From assembly GCA_021775415.1 (NCBI GenBank), contig JAJFHV010000017.1, forward strand, positions 62,001 through 126,000: a DNA stretch of 64,000 nt. Direction: 5' to 3'. This document shows positions 34,602 through 43,171 of this stretch, piece after piece. This DNA is from Hyphomicrobiales bacterium (GTDB lineage: Bacteria > Pseudomonadota > Alphaproteobacteria > Rhizobiales > Rhizobiaceae). Numbering within the stretch: position 1 is the first letter of the stretch; the number at the start of each line of letters is the position of its first letter. The notes below the pieces were generated by a model. That model saw only the letters and a program-made list of their open reading frames with translations, did not search any database and was not told where the DNA came from. The position numbers and the translations under genes were made by a program.

Positions 34602-35324
34602 TTAATCGACACAAATCGTAGTGGAACGCCCCTCACCTTTCAATATGTGAGCAAATCCTCCAGTTTCCGCAAGAGAGAATACGACAACCGGAATTCCCGC
34701 ATCACGTGTCAGGCTAATCGCGGCGGCATCCATAACCTTCAGTCCGCGTTCAAGCACCTGTGAATAACTTATCGTTTCATATCGCTCAGCATTGGAATGT
34801 TTTTTCGGATCAGCTGAATAAACCCCATCAACTTGTGTGGCTTTCAACAACGCATCAGCGCCAATTTCGCAAGCACGTAGCGCGGCGGCTGTATCTGTTG
34901 TGAAATAAGGATTGCCCGTACCGCCTGCAAAAATCAGCACGCGGCCCTCCGCCTGATGTTTCTCGGCTCCACGTTGGGAAAATGTTTCACATACTTCCGG
35001 CATGTCGATTGCAGACAGTACTACCGCGGGAACACCAATTTTTTGAAGTTCCATCCGTAAACAGATTGCATTCATGATTGTCGCAAGCATCCCCATATGA
35101 TCACCCGAAACCCGATCAGCACCTTGTGCTGCAAGTGATACCCCACGGAAAATATTGCCGCCACCGCAGACAATTGCGACAGAAACACCAAGTTCAATAC
35201 CTTCCTTGATATCCGCGCATATCCTGGAGACTGTAGCAGGATCAATTCCGAAGCTGCCTTCGCCCATCAAGGCTTCGCCAGAAACTTTCAAGAGAACTTT
35301 GTGAAATCTGAGTTTTGGTGACAT
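34602..35324 (-). CDS. pyrH: Uridylate kinase
   Basis: Hexameric bacterial UMP kinase of the amino-acid kinase family, which makes UDP for pyrimidine nucleotides. At 240 residues it shows the N-terminal KVLLKVSGEALMGEGSFGID, the phosphate loop VAIVCGGGNIFRGVS, DHMGMLATIMNAICL, the UMP-binding FAGGTGNPYFTTDTAAALRA, and VDGVYSADPKK. In the translation cluster it follows tsf after 114 bp with a strong hairpin in the gap, and precedes frr. Confidence 0.97.
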   Translation of the reverse strand: MSPKLRFHKVLLKVSGEALMGEGSFGIDPATVSRICADIKEGIELGVSVAIVCGGGNIFRGVSLAAQGADRVSGDHMGMLATIMNAICLRMELQKIGVPAVVLSAIDMPEVCETFSQRGAEKHQAEGRVLIFAGGTGNPYFTTDTAAALRACEIGADALLKATQVDGVYSADPKKHSNAERYETISYSQVLERGLKVMDAAAISLTRDAGIPVVVFSLAETGGFAHILKGEGRSTTICVD

Positions 35325-35363
35325 GAATCAAGAGCCCGAATTAATTACGAATGGATACACGAA

Positions 35364-35389
35364 GGGCGCATCGTTGTCACGACGCGCCC
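35364..35389 (-). terminator. Strong stem-loop between tsf and pyrH
   Basis: GGGCGC at 35364-35369 and GCGCCC at 35384-35389 form the base of a hairpin that continues inward with TCGT/ACGA after one mismatch, giving about 10 pairs around a 4-base loop. No T-tract follows on the minus strand. A second small hairpin (CCGGT with ACCGG) lies closer to the tsf stop. They probably tune read-through or processing between the two genes. Confidence 0.45.
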
Positions 35390-35438
35390 AATGGATTGCT
35401 TGTCATATCACCGGTTATCACCGGCGTTTTGAAGTTGA

Positions 35439-36365
35439 TCAGGATTGGCCTGACATCGCCGCGACTTCCGCTGCAAAATCTTCTTCTTCCTTCTCAACTC
35501 CCTCGCCCAGGGCAAGTCGGATGAAGTTCTTGAAAGTTATTGATGCACCCACATCTGCTTCAGCGTTTTTCAGTGCCTGTTCAACAGTGTTTTCGCCATC
35601 GATTACAAAAGTCTGGGACAGCAGTACGCTTTCCTCGTAAAACTTGCGCATCCGGCCTTCAACCATTTTCTCAACGATTTCTTCGGGCTTGCCGGATTCA
35701 CGAGCCTGCTCTGCAAATATTGCCCGTTCACGATCAGCGACATCGCTTGGTACTTCGTCTTTTGTTGCGGCAAGCGGGTTTGTTGCTGCAACATGCATCG
35801 CCACTTGTCGACCTATGGTTTCAAGTGCAGCCTTGTCACCGGTTGATTCCAGAGCCACCAGCACACCAATTTTTCCGAGATTATCGCTCGTAGAATTGTG
35901 CATATAGCTTGAGACAACCCCTTCTCCAACTTCCAGGCGACCGGTCCGGCGCAAATTCATGTTTTCACCAATGGTACCAATTGCCTCGGTAATGGTATCA
36001 GCGACCGATTTGTCGCCACCCTCAATGGTTTGCGCTGAAACAGCATCGAGCGATCCATCGGTCGCAACAGCAGTTGTTGCAGCACGGCGAACCAGATCCT
36101 GAAATTGCTCGTTACGCGCAACGAAATCAGTTTCGGAGTTCAATTCCACCACCGCTGCGGCACTGCCATTTGAGGCAATTCCGATCAAACCTTCGGCCGC
36201 AACACGACCGGACTTTTTTTCTGCCTTGGCGATACCTTTTGAACGTAACCAGTCCATGGCTGCTTCGATGTCACCATCATTTTCAGTGAGGGCGTTCTTG
36301 CAATCCATCATGCCTGCACCGGACATTTCCCGGAGCTCCTTCACGAGCGCTGCAGTAATTGTCAT
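35439..36365 (-). CDS. tsf: Translation elongation factor Ts
   Basis: Guanine-nucleotide exchange factor for EF-Tu. At 308 residues the N-terminal UBA-like domain is [20 protein letters not shown] followed by [20 protein letters not shown]. The core then has [17 protein letters not shown] and IGVLVALES, with [10 protein letters not shown] in the second half. The ATG at 36365 is the conserved start; the frame is open 30 bases upstream. It lies 92 bp after rpsB, with an attenuator-like hairpin in the gap. Confidence 0.97.
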   Translation of the reverse strand: MTITAALVKELREMSGAGMMDCKNALTENDGDIEAAMDWLRSKGIAKAEKKSGRVAAEGLIGIASNGSAAAVVELNSETDFVARNEQFQDLVRRAATTAVATDGSLDAVSAQTIEGGDKSVADTITEAIGTIGENMNLRRTGRLEVGEGVVSSYMHNSTSDNLGKIGVLVALESTGDKAALETIGRQVAMHVAATNPLAATKDEVPSDVADRERAIFAEQARESGKPEEIVEKMVEGRMRKFYEESVLLSQTFVIDGENTVEQALKNAEADVGASITFKNFIRLALGEGVEKEEEDFAAEVAAMSGQS

Positions 36366-36401
36366 CTTTGCCTCTTTTCTGGCATTTCTTGCCATTCAAA
36401 C

Positions 36402-36429
36402 GGGGCAGATGCGTTTAACGCACCGCCCC
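36402..36429 (-). terminator. Attenuator-like hairpin between rpsB and tsf
   Basis: GGGGC at 36402-36406 pairs with GCCCC at 36425-36429, and inside it TGCGTT pairs with AACGCA (36410-36422). The stem-loop is followed on the minus strand by GTTTG, a weak T-run. It lies 28 bp past the rpsB stop and could lower tsf expression relative to rpsB, as an rpsB-tsf attenuator does in other bacteria. Confidence 0.5.
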
Positions 36430-36457
36430 ATATCCTAGATTGTGAACCGGTTGTGGC

Positions 36458-37633
36458 TTAACCCTTCTTCAGGTCTTTTGCCTGCTTGATCCACTCGTCG
36501 CGTTCGATCCTGCCCTTGAAGTTCAACCGGTCATCGACCTGTGCGACCTCTGCTTTTTTGAGCTTGGCGATTTGTTCAAATTTGGTGATTCCCAAATCGT
36601 GGAGCTTCTTTTCCAAAGCCGGGCCAACACCGGTGATCTGCTTTAGATCATCGGGGTCACCTTCCGGTGTTTCAAACAAAGGCCCAGTGTCCTCGTCAGC
36701 AACTTCTGCTTTCGGCTCTTCCTTTGGCTCTGCTTTTTTTGCTTTTGGTGCAGCCTTGGGTTTTTCAGCAGGCGCTTCTTCAACTGCCGGTGCTTCCGCA
36801 GCAGGTGTTTCTTCTGCTGCTGGTTCGCTGGCCGCAGGAGCTTCTTCTACCGGTGCTTCCGCAGCAGCTGGTTCTTTGGCTTCAAGAACTTCTTCTACTG
36901 GTGCTTCCACCGCTGCGCCGAGATCAACACCTGAAGAACCCTGCTGGCGAGCAATGCCGTCAATTGCAGCTTTTGCAATCAGATCACAGTAGAGCGAAAT
37001 CGCACGCGCTGCATCATCATTACCTGGGATCGGATGATCAACATTATCCGGATCACAGTTTGAATCGAGGATTGCAACAACCGGAATTTTAAGTTTCCGC
37101 GCTTCCTGCAGTGCGATAGATTCCTTGTTGGTATCAACGATGAACAAAATGTCCGGTGTACCGCCCATATCCTTGATACCGCCAAGCGCACGCTCAAGTT
37201 TGTCCTGCTCGCGGGTCAGCATCAGCAGCTCTTTTTTGGTCAGCTGCTCAGCACCTGCACCATTGAAGATTTCTTCGAGTTCGCGCAGGCGCTTGATTGA
37301 CTTGGAAATCGTATTCCAGTTGGTCAACATGCCGCCAAGCCAACGGGCGTTAACGTAATACTGGGCTGAGCGCTTTGCTGCGTCGGCGATAATTTCCGAT
37401 GCTTGCCGTTTGGTTCCAACAAACAGTAGACGGCCACCGCCGGCGACTGTATCGGAAACAATCTTCAGAGCCTGATCCAATAGTGGAACGGTCTGAGACA
37501 GATCGATGATGTGAATATTGTTTCTTGATCCGTAAATATACGGGCCCATTTTGGGGTTCCAGCGATGAGTCTGGTGTCCGAAGTGGGCACCAGCTTCCAA
37601 TAGCTGGCGCATGCTGAAGTCTGGCAGTGCCAT
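36458..37633 (-). CDS. rpsB: 30S ribosomal protein S2 with Ala/Glu/Pro linker and C-terminal helix-hairpin-helix module
   Basis: Small-subunit protein S2. The normal S2 core spans residues 1 to about 228 ([94 protein letters not shown]). It is followed by about 100 residues of Ala/Glu/Pro/Lys-rich, repeat-like linker, and then a 64-residue module from residue 328 ([17 protein letters not shown] to the C-terminal KDLKKG) that has the GVGP hairpin of helix-hairpin-helix folds. Total 391 residues against about 255 in most alphaproteobacteria. NuoE in this window carries the same module. First gene of the rpsB-tsf-pyrH-frr run. Confidence 0.96.
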   Translation of the reverse strand: MALPDFSMRQLLEAGAHFGHQTHRWNPKMGPYIYGSRNNIHIIDLSQTVPLLDQALKIVSDTVAGGGRLLFVGTKRQASEIIADAAKRSAQYYVNARWLGGMLTNWNTISKSIKRLRELEEIFNGAGAEQLTKKELLMLTREQDKLERALGGIKDMGGTPDILFIVDTNKESIALQEARKLKIPVVAILDSNCDPDNVDHPIPGNDDAARAISLYCDLIAKAAIDGIARQQGSSGVDLGAAVEAPVEEVLEAKEPAAAEAPVEEAPAASEPAAEETPAAEAPAVEEAPAEKPKAAPKAKKAEPKEEPKAEVADEDTGPLFETPEGDPDDLKQITGVGPALEKKLHDLGITKFEQIAKLKKAEVAQVDDRLNFKGRIERDEWIKQAKDLKKG

Positions 37634-37764
37634 GAGTATGGTCTCCTTTACCGGTTTAACCTCCGCAGGAAATGAACGGTAAAACCGTCACCGGAACGCT
37701 CAATTGACCAATGCCGAACGGGGGCTGTGGGTCAGGACGTAAACCTGCGTGTGGAATGAGCGGC

Positions 37765-37792
37765 GTTATAGCCGAATGCTTGGGTATTGCAA
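37765..37792 (-). promoter_or_regulatory. Predicted rpsB promoter
   Basis: On the minus strand TTGCAA (37787-37792) and TATAAC (37765-37770) are separated by 16 bp, about 130 bp before the rpsB start. Both boxes are close to the sigma-70 consensus. The leader between has an ACGGT-TTT-ACCGT hairpin and could be a site for ribosomal-protein feedback, which is unproven. Confidence 0.6.
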
Positions 37793-37856
37793 GCGAGAAA
37801 TATAAAGGAAAATTGCCTGTGTCTGGAGGATCAGCGTGGTTGCAATTTCTGCCTGC

Positions 37857-38063
37857 TCACAATTTACCCAATTTCATAGCTGGGTCATAATTTTCGCCGT
37901 CAACATCCTTGGTCACCGCCTGGGCACAAATCACGATGGCGCGCTTTTCATCGTAGGTAATTGAGGGGGCACCGTAGAGTTCCCATCCCAGAGACAGAGC
38001 TTGCGTAACCTTGTGGCAGAAAGCTGCATCATCTGTTCCGGTGAGGTATCTGTATGCTTTCAT
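37857..38063 (-). CDS. DUF1737 domain-containing protein
   Basis: A soluble 68-residue protein. The pattern YRYLTGTDDAAFCHKVTQAL, LGWELYGAPS, then a strand pair and AQAVTKDV is the DUF1737 domain, found in many alphaproteobacteria and of unknown function. Its ATG overlaps the stop of the preceding secreted-protein gene by four bases, so it is the last gene of a dnaE-unknown-DUF1737 unit. No terminator is evident after it. Confidence 0.88.
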   Translation of the reverse strand: MKAYRYLTGTDDAAFCHKVTQALSLGWELYGAPSITYDEKRAIVICAQAVTKDVDGENYDPAMKLGKL

Positions 38064-38593
38064 TGCTGTTTTCCAGATTGTTCTGCCAGCCAGCCATAAA
38101 AATCAGATAATTTTCCGGCCATGTGATCACCCATTGCCTTGGTGATTTTATCAGCCCGGCCGGTGGCAACCGCGCTTTGCTCCCATAACACAATGCGTAC
38201 CGGAGTTGAAAATTCCAATTCGGCCTCACTGGCAAGTGTATGAACAGCCGCCAAAATACGGACTGATGCACCAACATTTCGACCTACAGTGCCACGAACG
38301 AAAAACATCAAACTGATTGTGCTGTCACTTACAACACCCTCGGGAAGGACAGGCACGCCCGGCACATCCTTGCGTTTGCCGGAGTCGAAATAATCCAGAC
38401 CAGCCATTTCCGTGAGTTTTTTTGCCTCATGCTTCAGGCGTTCGCAAATCTCATGGGCATAGGTTTCGTCGGTGGACAGGATGCACGAAGCGGCAATCAC
38501 ATTGGGTTGCCCTTCAGTGGCCGCTAATCCAGTGCTGAAGTTGCACATCAAAATGCCCACAACCAACGGCACGACAAACAGGTTACGCATCAT
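38060..38593 (-). CDS. Exported protein of unknown function downstream of dnaE
   Basis: A 177-residue precursor. A signal peptide (MRNLFVVPLVVGILMCNFST, cleavage near GLA) is followed by a mature domain of about 150 residues with a Cys-rich start (AASCILST, HEICERLKHEA) and a mixed alpha/beta pattern (DSTISLMFFVRGTVGRNVGA, FSTPVRIVLWEQSAVATGRA). I do not recognise a family. The start is one of three successive codons (GTG-ATG-ATG) that overlap the dnaE stop; I chose the first ATG, a TGATG overlap. It is coupled both to dnaE upstream and to the DUF1737 gene downstream. Confidence 0.75.
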   Translation of the reverse strand: MMRNLFVVPLVVGILMCNFSTGLAATEGQPNVIAASCILSTDETYAHEICERLKHEAKKLTEMAGLDYFDSGKRKDVPGVPVLPEGVVSDSTISLMFFVRGTVGRNVGASVRILAAVHTLASEAELEFSTPVRIVLWEQSAVATGRADKITKAMGDHMAGKLSDFYGWLAEQSGKQQ

Positions 38594-41500
38594 CACATCA
38601 ATTCCACATCCACTACGCCGGGAATGGCTTTCAATGCACTTTGAATTCTGCTGGAGACTTTGAAGCGCTCCTTTAAACGAACTTCAATTTCCCGGGCACC
38701 ACTGTCCTGCATCACAACGAAGGAAATATTTCCTTTGCCACCTCGATCCAGCAAGGGTGCCAAGCCTTCTATCGGGGCAGCGTCACGCAGAAAGATAGTC
38801 ATGTTTTGGTGTTCCCGGGCAGCGGCTTGTTCAAGTGGCTCCATACTTTGGATGCGAATGCTCAAACCTTCGGGCCAGATTTCCGCATTAACCAGCATAA
38901 TGACAGATTGGCCAATCTCGAGGTGTTCGCGGAACTGGTTCAAACCTTCTTCAAAAATTACCGCTTCATACTGGCCCGATGGGTCGGATATCATCAAGAT
39001 ACCCATCTTCTTGCCTTGTTTGGTTTTACGCTCCTGACGTGCGGTGATGGTTCCAGCAATCCGACCAGCGGTCGCCCCTTCCCGTACGGATGTTTCAAAT
39101 TCTGAATAAAGCTGAACCCGCATGCGTTCCAGTATCGGTCGGTATTCATCCAGCGGGTGAGCGCTTAAATAGAATCCGACTGACTGAAATTCACGGTGCA
39201 GTTTTTCAGACTGAATCCAGGGTTCCGCGGTTGGTAATTCAATCCGGACTGCTTCGCCGGAAGATTCACCGAACATGTCATTTTGGCCTGTTTCGCGGTC
39301 TTGTGCTGTTCGGGTCGCGTGTCCAACCAACCTATCCATACCGGCGAGGAGTTGCTCGCGCGGGAAGCCAAAACAGTCCAGGGCACCCGCACAAATCAGG
39401 TTTTCCAAAGTTCGCTTGTTTATCTGCCGAATATCGATACGGGAAAAGAAATCGCTAAGGGTACTGAATTGGCCTGCTGCTGAGCGCGCTTCAACAATCT
39501 TTTCCGCAGCGCCCTCGCCCACGCCCTTGATTGCAGCCAGAGCATATAGAATTTTGCCGTCACTAACTTCAAATCCGACACCTGAAGTTTGGATTGAGGG
39601 CGCCACGACCGGGATATCGAGGCTTTCCGCCTCCTGATGAAAAATATTGAGTTTGTCCGTGTTGCCGAGATCCAACTGCATTGAAGCTGCCAAAAACTCC
39701 ACCGGATAGGAGGCCTTGACCCATGCGGTTTGATAGGAAACCAGAGCATAGGCTGCCGCATGAGACTTGTTAAACCCATAGTCGGCAAACTTGGCCAGGA
39801 GATCAAAGATCATATTGGCCTGGTTTTTCTGCAACCCGCGTTCAACCGCTCCATCGACAAACCGTGCACGCTGCTTGTTCATTTCAGAACGGATCTTCTT
39901 ACCCATTGCCCGGCGAAGAACATCGGCTTCTCCAAGCGAATAACCGGACAAAATCTGCGCGATTTGCATCACTTGTTCCTGGTAGATGATGACGCCGTAA
40001 GTCTCCTGCAAAACGGACTCAATCTTTTCGTGATAGTAGTCCGGCTGCTCCTCGCCATGTTTGCGCGCATTGTAGGTAGGGATGTTGTCCATTGGACCGG
40101 GGCGATAAAGTGCCACCAATGCAATTATGTCTTCAAATCGGTCTGGACGCATGCCGACTAGAGCCTTGCGCATTCCCTGGCCTTCCAGCTGAAACACACC
40201 CACCGTTTCGCCGCGGGTCAGCATTTCATAGGTTTTTTGGTCATCCAGCGGAATTTTTGACAGATCCAGTTTGGTACCACTCTGCGCTATTAACTTTGTC
40301 GCCTGCTCCAGGACGGTAAGCGTTTTCAGGCCGAGGAAGTCAAATTTCACCAGGCCAGCCTGCTCAACCCATTTCATGTTGTATTGGGTGACCGGCATTT
40401 CAGAACGAGGGTCACGATAGAGTGGAACCAGTTCTTCCAACTTCCGGTCACCGATAACTATGCCGGCGGCATGGGTCGAGGCGTGGCGATACAACCCCTC
40501 CAGCCGTACGGAAATGTTGAACAACTGATCAACGATTTCTTCTTCACGGCGTGCTTGTTGAAGCTGCGGCTCTCCATCAATGGCCTGGGTAAGTGTTACC
40601 GGGTTTGCAGGATTGTTCGGCACCATTTTGCACAGCCGATCGACCTGGCCGTACGGCATTTGCAGAACCCGCCCAACGTCGCGCAAGACTGCTCGAGCCT
40701 GCAACGTCCCGAAAGTGATGATTTGCGCAACCTGGTCTCGGCCATATTTGTCCTGAACGTAATGAATGACCTCCTCACGTCGTTCCTGGCAGAAATCGAT
40801 GTCAAAATCCGGCATTGAGATGCGTTCCGGGTTCAAAAACCGTTCAAACAGCAACGAGAACTGCATGGGATCTATGTCGGTAATCGTCAACGCCCAGGCA
40901 ACCAGGGAACCCGCACCAGAGCCCCTGCCCGGCCCAACCGGAATTCCACGGGCTTTGGCCCAAACGATAAAGTCCGCAACGATCAGAAAGTAACCTGGGT
41001 ATTGCATCTCGCCGATAACGTTGAGCTCAAACTCCAGCCGTTTGGTGTAGTCCTCTTTTTTGAAACCGTCAGCGGGTTTGTGTGTTTCAAACCTGCTGGC
41101 AAGGCCAAGATGGGCCTGGCGACGTAATTCTTCCAACTCCGCATTGAGCGCCTCCTGCGGCGTCAAATTCTCTTCCTCAACTGCAAACATCGGCAGGATT
41201 GGGTCGCGGGTTTGCGGCCGGAAAGAACATCGGCGAGCTATTTCCACCGTGTTTTCCAAAGCCTCCGGCAAATCGCGGAAAAGGAGTTTCATTTCCGACT
41301 GGCTTTTGAAGTAGTGCTCCTCCGTCATCCGTCGACGGTTGTCCATGTTTATAACAGCACCCTCGGCAATGCAGATCAGCGCGTCGTGTGCTTCAAAGTC
41401 TGAGCGGGTTGGAAACAGTGGCTGGTTGGTTGCAACCAGCGGCACATCATTTTTATAGGCAAGCTCTATGAGTGCCCTTTCAATACGCCGGTCTTCGCTG

Positions 41501-42114
41501 CCATGACGCTGCAATTCGATATAGACACTATCCCCAAAAACTTTCTTGAGAGTTAGCAACCGGCTTTCGGCATCCTTGTTGTTGCCATCAACCAACAACG
41601 GGTTAAGCGGTCCTTCGCCCGATCCGGTTAGACAGATCAAATCTATCGAGAGTTCCCGGATCTTTGAAAACGTAACATGGGGAGCATCCCGCTCACCAGC
41701 ATCCAGGTGCGCCATGCTTACAAGCTTGGTGAGATTGGCAAAGCCGGTCTCACTGGTCGCAATCAAAACCAGATATGGAAAATCGGAAATCCCGGATCGA
41801 GGTGGTTGACCGAAACCATCTTCAAAATCCACTGCAAGTTTGCAGCCCAGTATTGGTTGAATACCAGCAGCGGCAGCTTTTTCAGAAAATTCCAGCGCAC
41901 CAAACAGATTGTTTCGGTCGGTTACTGCAAGCGCTGGTTGTTTGTCCGAGAGCGCCAATTCAACAAGTGTGGCCAGCGGTAATGCGCCCTCCAACAACGA
42001 ATATGCCGAGTGGGTGTGCAAATGCACAAATTCGCATTTTCCGGTGGGTTCACTTTCCCGTTGCGCACCCTTCGCCAATGCATCGTGCAGATCTTTTGAA
42101 GATTTTGACGCCAT
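38593..42114 (-). CDS. dnaE: DNA polymerase III subunit alpha
   Basis: Replicative DNA polymerase, C family, 1173 residues. The N-terminal PHP domain starts with FVHLHTHSAYSLLEGALPLA (HLHTHS at 31-36). The palm catalytic aspartates are in MPDFDIDFCQERREEVIHYV near residue 430, and the polymerase core includes VALYRPGPMDNIPTYNARKH and YGVIIYQEQVMQIA. A tandem helix-hairpin-helix (IKGVGEGAAEKIVEARS) and the C-terminal OB fold with tau-binding tail follow. Length and an intact PHP domain identify DnaE1 and not the error-prone DnaE2. A possible promoter (TAGACA, 18 bp, TAGAAT) lies about 70 bp upstream. Read-through from the SOS micro-ORF promoter is also possible, as no terminator lies between. 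Confidence 0.97.
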   Translation of the reverse strand: MASKSSKDLHDALAKGAQRESEPTGKCEFVHLHTHSAYSLLEGALPLATLVELALSDKQPALAVTDRNNLFGALEFSEKAAAAGIQPILGCKLAVDFEDGFGQPPRSGISDFPYLVLIATSETGFANLTKLVSMAHLDAGERDAPHVTFSKIRELSIDLICLTGSGEGPLNPLLVDGNNKDAESRLLTLKKVFGDSVYIELQRHGSEDRRIERALIELAYKNDVPLVATNQPLFPTRSDFEAHDALICIAEGAVINMDNRRRMTEEHYFKSQSEMKLLFRDLPEALENTVEIARRCSFRPQTRDPILPMFAVEEENLTPQEALNAELEELRRQAHLGLASRFETHKPADGFKKEDYTKRLEFELNVIGEMQYPGYFLIVADFIVWAKARGIPVGPGRGSGAGSLVAWALTITDIDPMQFSLLFERFLNPERISMPDFDIDFCQERREEVIHYVQDKYGRDQVAQIITFGTLQARAVLRDVGRVLQMPYGQVDRLCKMVPNNPANPVTLTQAIDGEPQLQQARREEEIVDQLFNISVRLEGLYRHASTHAAGIVIGDRKLEELVPLYRDPRSEMPVTQYNMKWVEQAGLVKFDFLGLKTLTVLEQATKLIAQSGTKLDLSKIPLDDQKTYEMLTRGETVGVFQLEGQGMRKALVGMRPDRFEDIIALVALYRPGPMDNIPTYNARKHGEEQPDYYHEKIESVLQETYGVIIYQEQVMQIAQILSGYSLGEADVLRRAMGKKIRSEMNKQRARFVDGAVERGLQKNQANMIFDLLAKFADYGFNKSHAAAYALVSYQTAWVKASYPVEFLAASMQLDLGNTDKLNIFHQEAESLDIPVVAPSIQTSGVGFEVSDGKILYALAAIKGVGEGAAEKIVEARSAAGQFSTLSDFFSRIDIRQINKRTLENLICAGALDCFGFPREQLLAGMDRLVGHATRTAQDRETGQNDMFGESSGEAVRIELPTAEPWIQSEKLHREFQSVGFYLSAHPLDEYRPILERMRVQLYSEFETSVREGATAGRIAGTITARQERKTKQGKKMGILMISDPSGQYEAVIFEEGLNQFREHLEIGQSVIMLVNAEIWPEGLSIRIQSMEPLEQAAAREHQNMTIFLRDAAPIEGLAPLLDRGGKGNISFVVMQDSGAREIEVRLKERFKVSSRIQSALKAIPGVVDVELM

Positions 42115-42284
42115 GTCGGCAAGCTTTCCGGGAGAATGATCCAGACCAGTTTAATTCACTGCAATGCGATTCTAACCGCATACCCACAGTGATTGTCTAA
42201 AACTGACGGGGACTATACAACCCTGATCGCAAAATGAGCTTGGGAAAAGGCGGGATAACTTCCGATTTATCTGCGTTCAGAATT

Positions 42285-42383
42285 TCAGGAAGCAAGTTTC
42301 AGAATTTCAGCCCAAGTGAACATCGAGGTAAGGAAAATGCTGATGGTAGCAAGTGACGCCAAATCGCGGAAAGATACAAACAT
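42285..42383 (-). CDS. SOS-controlled membrane micropeptide (32 residues), unannotated type
   Basis: A 32-codon ORF in the dnaE upstream region. It starts MFVSFRDLASLATISIF, continues LTSMFTWAEIL and ends KLAS, so residues 8-28 form one hydrophobic helix with a short Arg-Asp N-terminal segment and a Lys near the end. A perfect AGGAG is 7 bases before the ATG. The upstream promoter (TTGACA, 18 bp, CATAAT) has its -10 box inside an exact LexA box. I do not recognise a family. Size, topology and control resemble Caulobacter SidA, an SOS-induced 29-residue inner-membrane division inhibitor, but similarity is by architecture only. dnaE begins 170 bp downstream on the same strand. That the ORF is real is an inference from the joined promoter, operator, ribosome binding site and hydrophobic frame. 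Confidence 0.65.
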   Translation of the reverse strand: MFVSFRDLASLATISIFLTSMFTWAEILKLAS

Positions 42384-42421
42384 TGAAAAACTCCTGCCAA
42401 CGGGTTAGATATACCCTCTAT

Positions 42422-42457
42422 GTTCGTATTATGTTCACGTTTGTTCCTTTATGTCAA
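42422..42457 (-). promoter_or_regulatory. LexA-repressed promoter of the micropeptide gene
   Basis: On the minus strand TTGACA (42452-42457) is an exact -35 consensus and CATAAT (42428-42433) a near-exact -10, 18 bp apart. The sequence GAACATAATACGAAC (42422-42436) is an exact GAAC-N7-GAAC SOS box that includes the whole -10. A third GAAC half-site lies six bases further upstream, so three half-sites stand in tandem. A LexA dimer here would block polymerase directly. The box lies 39 bp before the micropeptide ATG and about 310 bp before dnaE. Confidence 0.85.
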
Positions 42458-42478
42458 CAATATCGCTGCAATTTTAAT

Positions 42479-43171
42479 TTACTTAGTAACTTCAAGGATT
42501 TGCCCACCCCCCAGCGTGACACAACGGTCCATTCTACCGGCCAGTTCATGATTATGGGTGGCAACCAACGCCGCCAGGCCTGTAGTACGCACCAGGTTTT
42601 CAAGAGTTGAAAATACGTGAGCGGCAGTTTCCGGATCAAGATTACCGGTTGGCTCATCCGCCAACAGCAATTGCGGCTTGTTGACTACCGCACGTGCAAT
42701 TGCCACACGCTGCTGCTCACCACCGGATAGTTCTGCTGGCCGGTGATCATGACGCTTGGCAATTCGCATGTATTCAAGCAACTCATTTGCGCGAGTCCTG
42801 GCGAGGCTCTTGCCTATTCCGCATATCATTTGTGGGATCATCAGGTTTTCTTCTGCGGAAAATTCCGGCAACAAATGGTGAAACTGATAAACAAATCCAA
42901 CCGCTTGACGCCGCAATGCGGTTCGGTGTTTGTCATCAAGATTACGCGTTGCCTGGCCAACGATGAAAACTTCGCCTGCATCCGGTTTCTCAAGTAGACC
43001 GGCGGCGTGTAACAGGGTTGATTTTCCCACACCGGACGGTGCAATCAGAGCAACCATTTCGCCGGGTTGAACAACCAGGTCAACACCGTTCAGGACTTCA
43101 AGTGCCTGTTTGCCTTGTCCATAAGTTCGCCCAACTTTTTCCAGTCGAAGCGTTTCAACCCCACTATTCAT
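42479..43171 (-). CDS. lolD: Lipoprotein-releasing system ATP-binding protein LolD
   Basis: ATPase of the LolCDE transporter, which extracts outer-membrane lipoproteins from the inner membrane. At 230 residues it has Walker A in [20 protein letters not shown], the Q-loop ([16 protein letters not shown]), the signature [15 protein letters not shown], Walker [17 protein letters not shown] and the switch His in LVATHNHEL. Its start overlaps the end of lolC by 8 bases, so the two are coupled. Confidence 0.96.
   Translation of the reverse strand: MNSGVETLRLEKVGRTYGQGKQALEVLNGVDLVVQPGEMVALIAPSGVGKSTLLHAAGLLEKPDAGEVFIVGQATRNLDDKHRTALRRQAVGFVYQFHHLLPEFSAEENLMIPQMICGIGKSLARTRANELLEYMRIAKRHDHRPAELSGGEQQRVAIARAVVNKPQLLLADEPTGNLDPETAAHVFSTLENLVRTTGLAALVATHNHELAGRMDRCVTLGGGQILEVTK

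Noticed and set aside
36486-37092. Plus-strand open frames rich in Ser/Ala or Leu opposite the S2 linker.
   Set aside because: They are mirror images of the low-complexity Ala/Glu/Pro linker and have no ribosome binding site or family match.
42337-42408. A 23-codon ORF on the plus strand, with a GAGG/AAGGA ribosome-binding-like sequence, opposite the micropeptide.
   Set aside because: The promoter and LexA box have their -35/-10 order toward the minus strand, and no plus-strand promoter is seen. The product is hydrophilic and featureless, and the minus-strand ORF has the better spacing.
42114-42457. SOS box near a dnaE gene, suggesting the imuA-imuB-dnaE2 mutagenesis cassette.
   Set aside because: The polymerase is 1173 residues with an intact PHP motif and sits by lolD, the DnaE1 context; no imuA or imuB is present.
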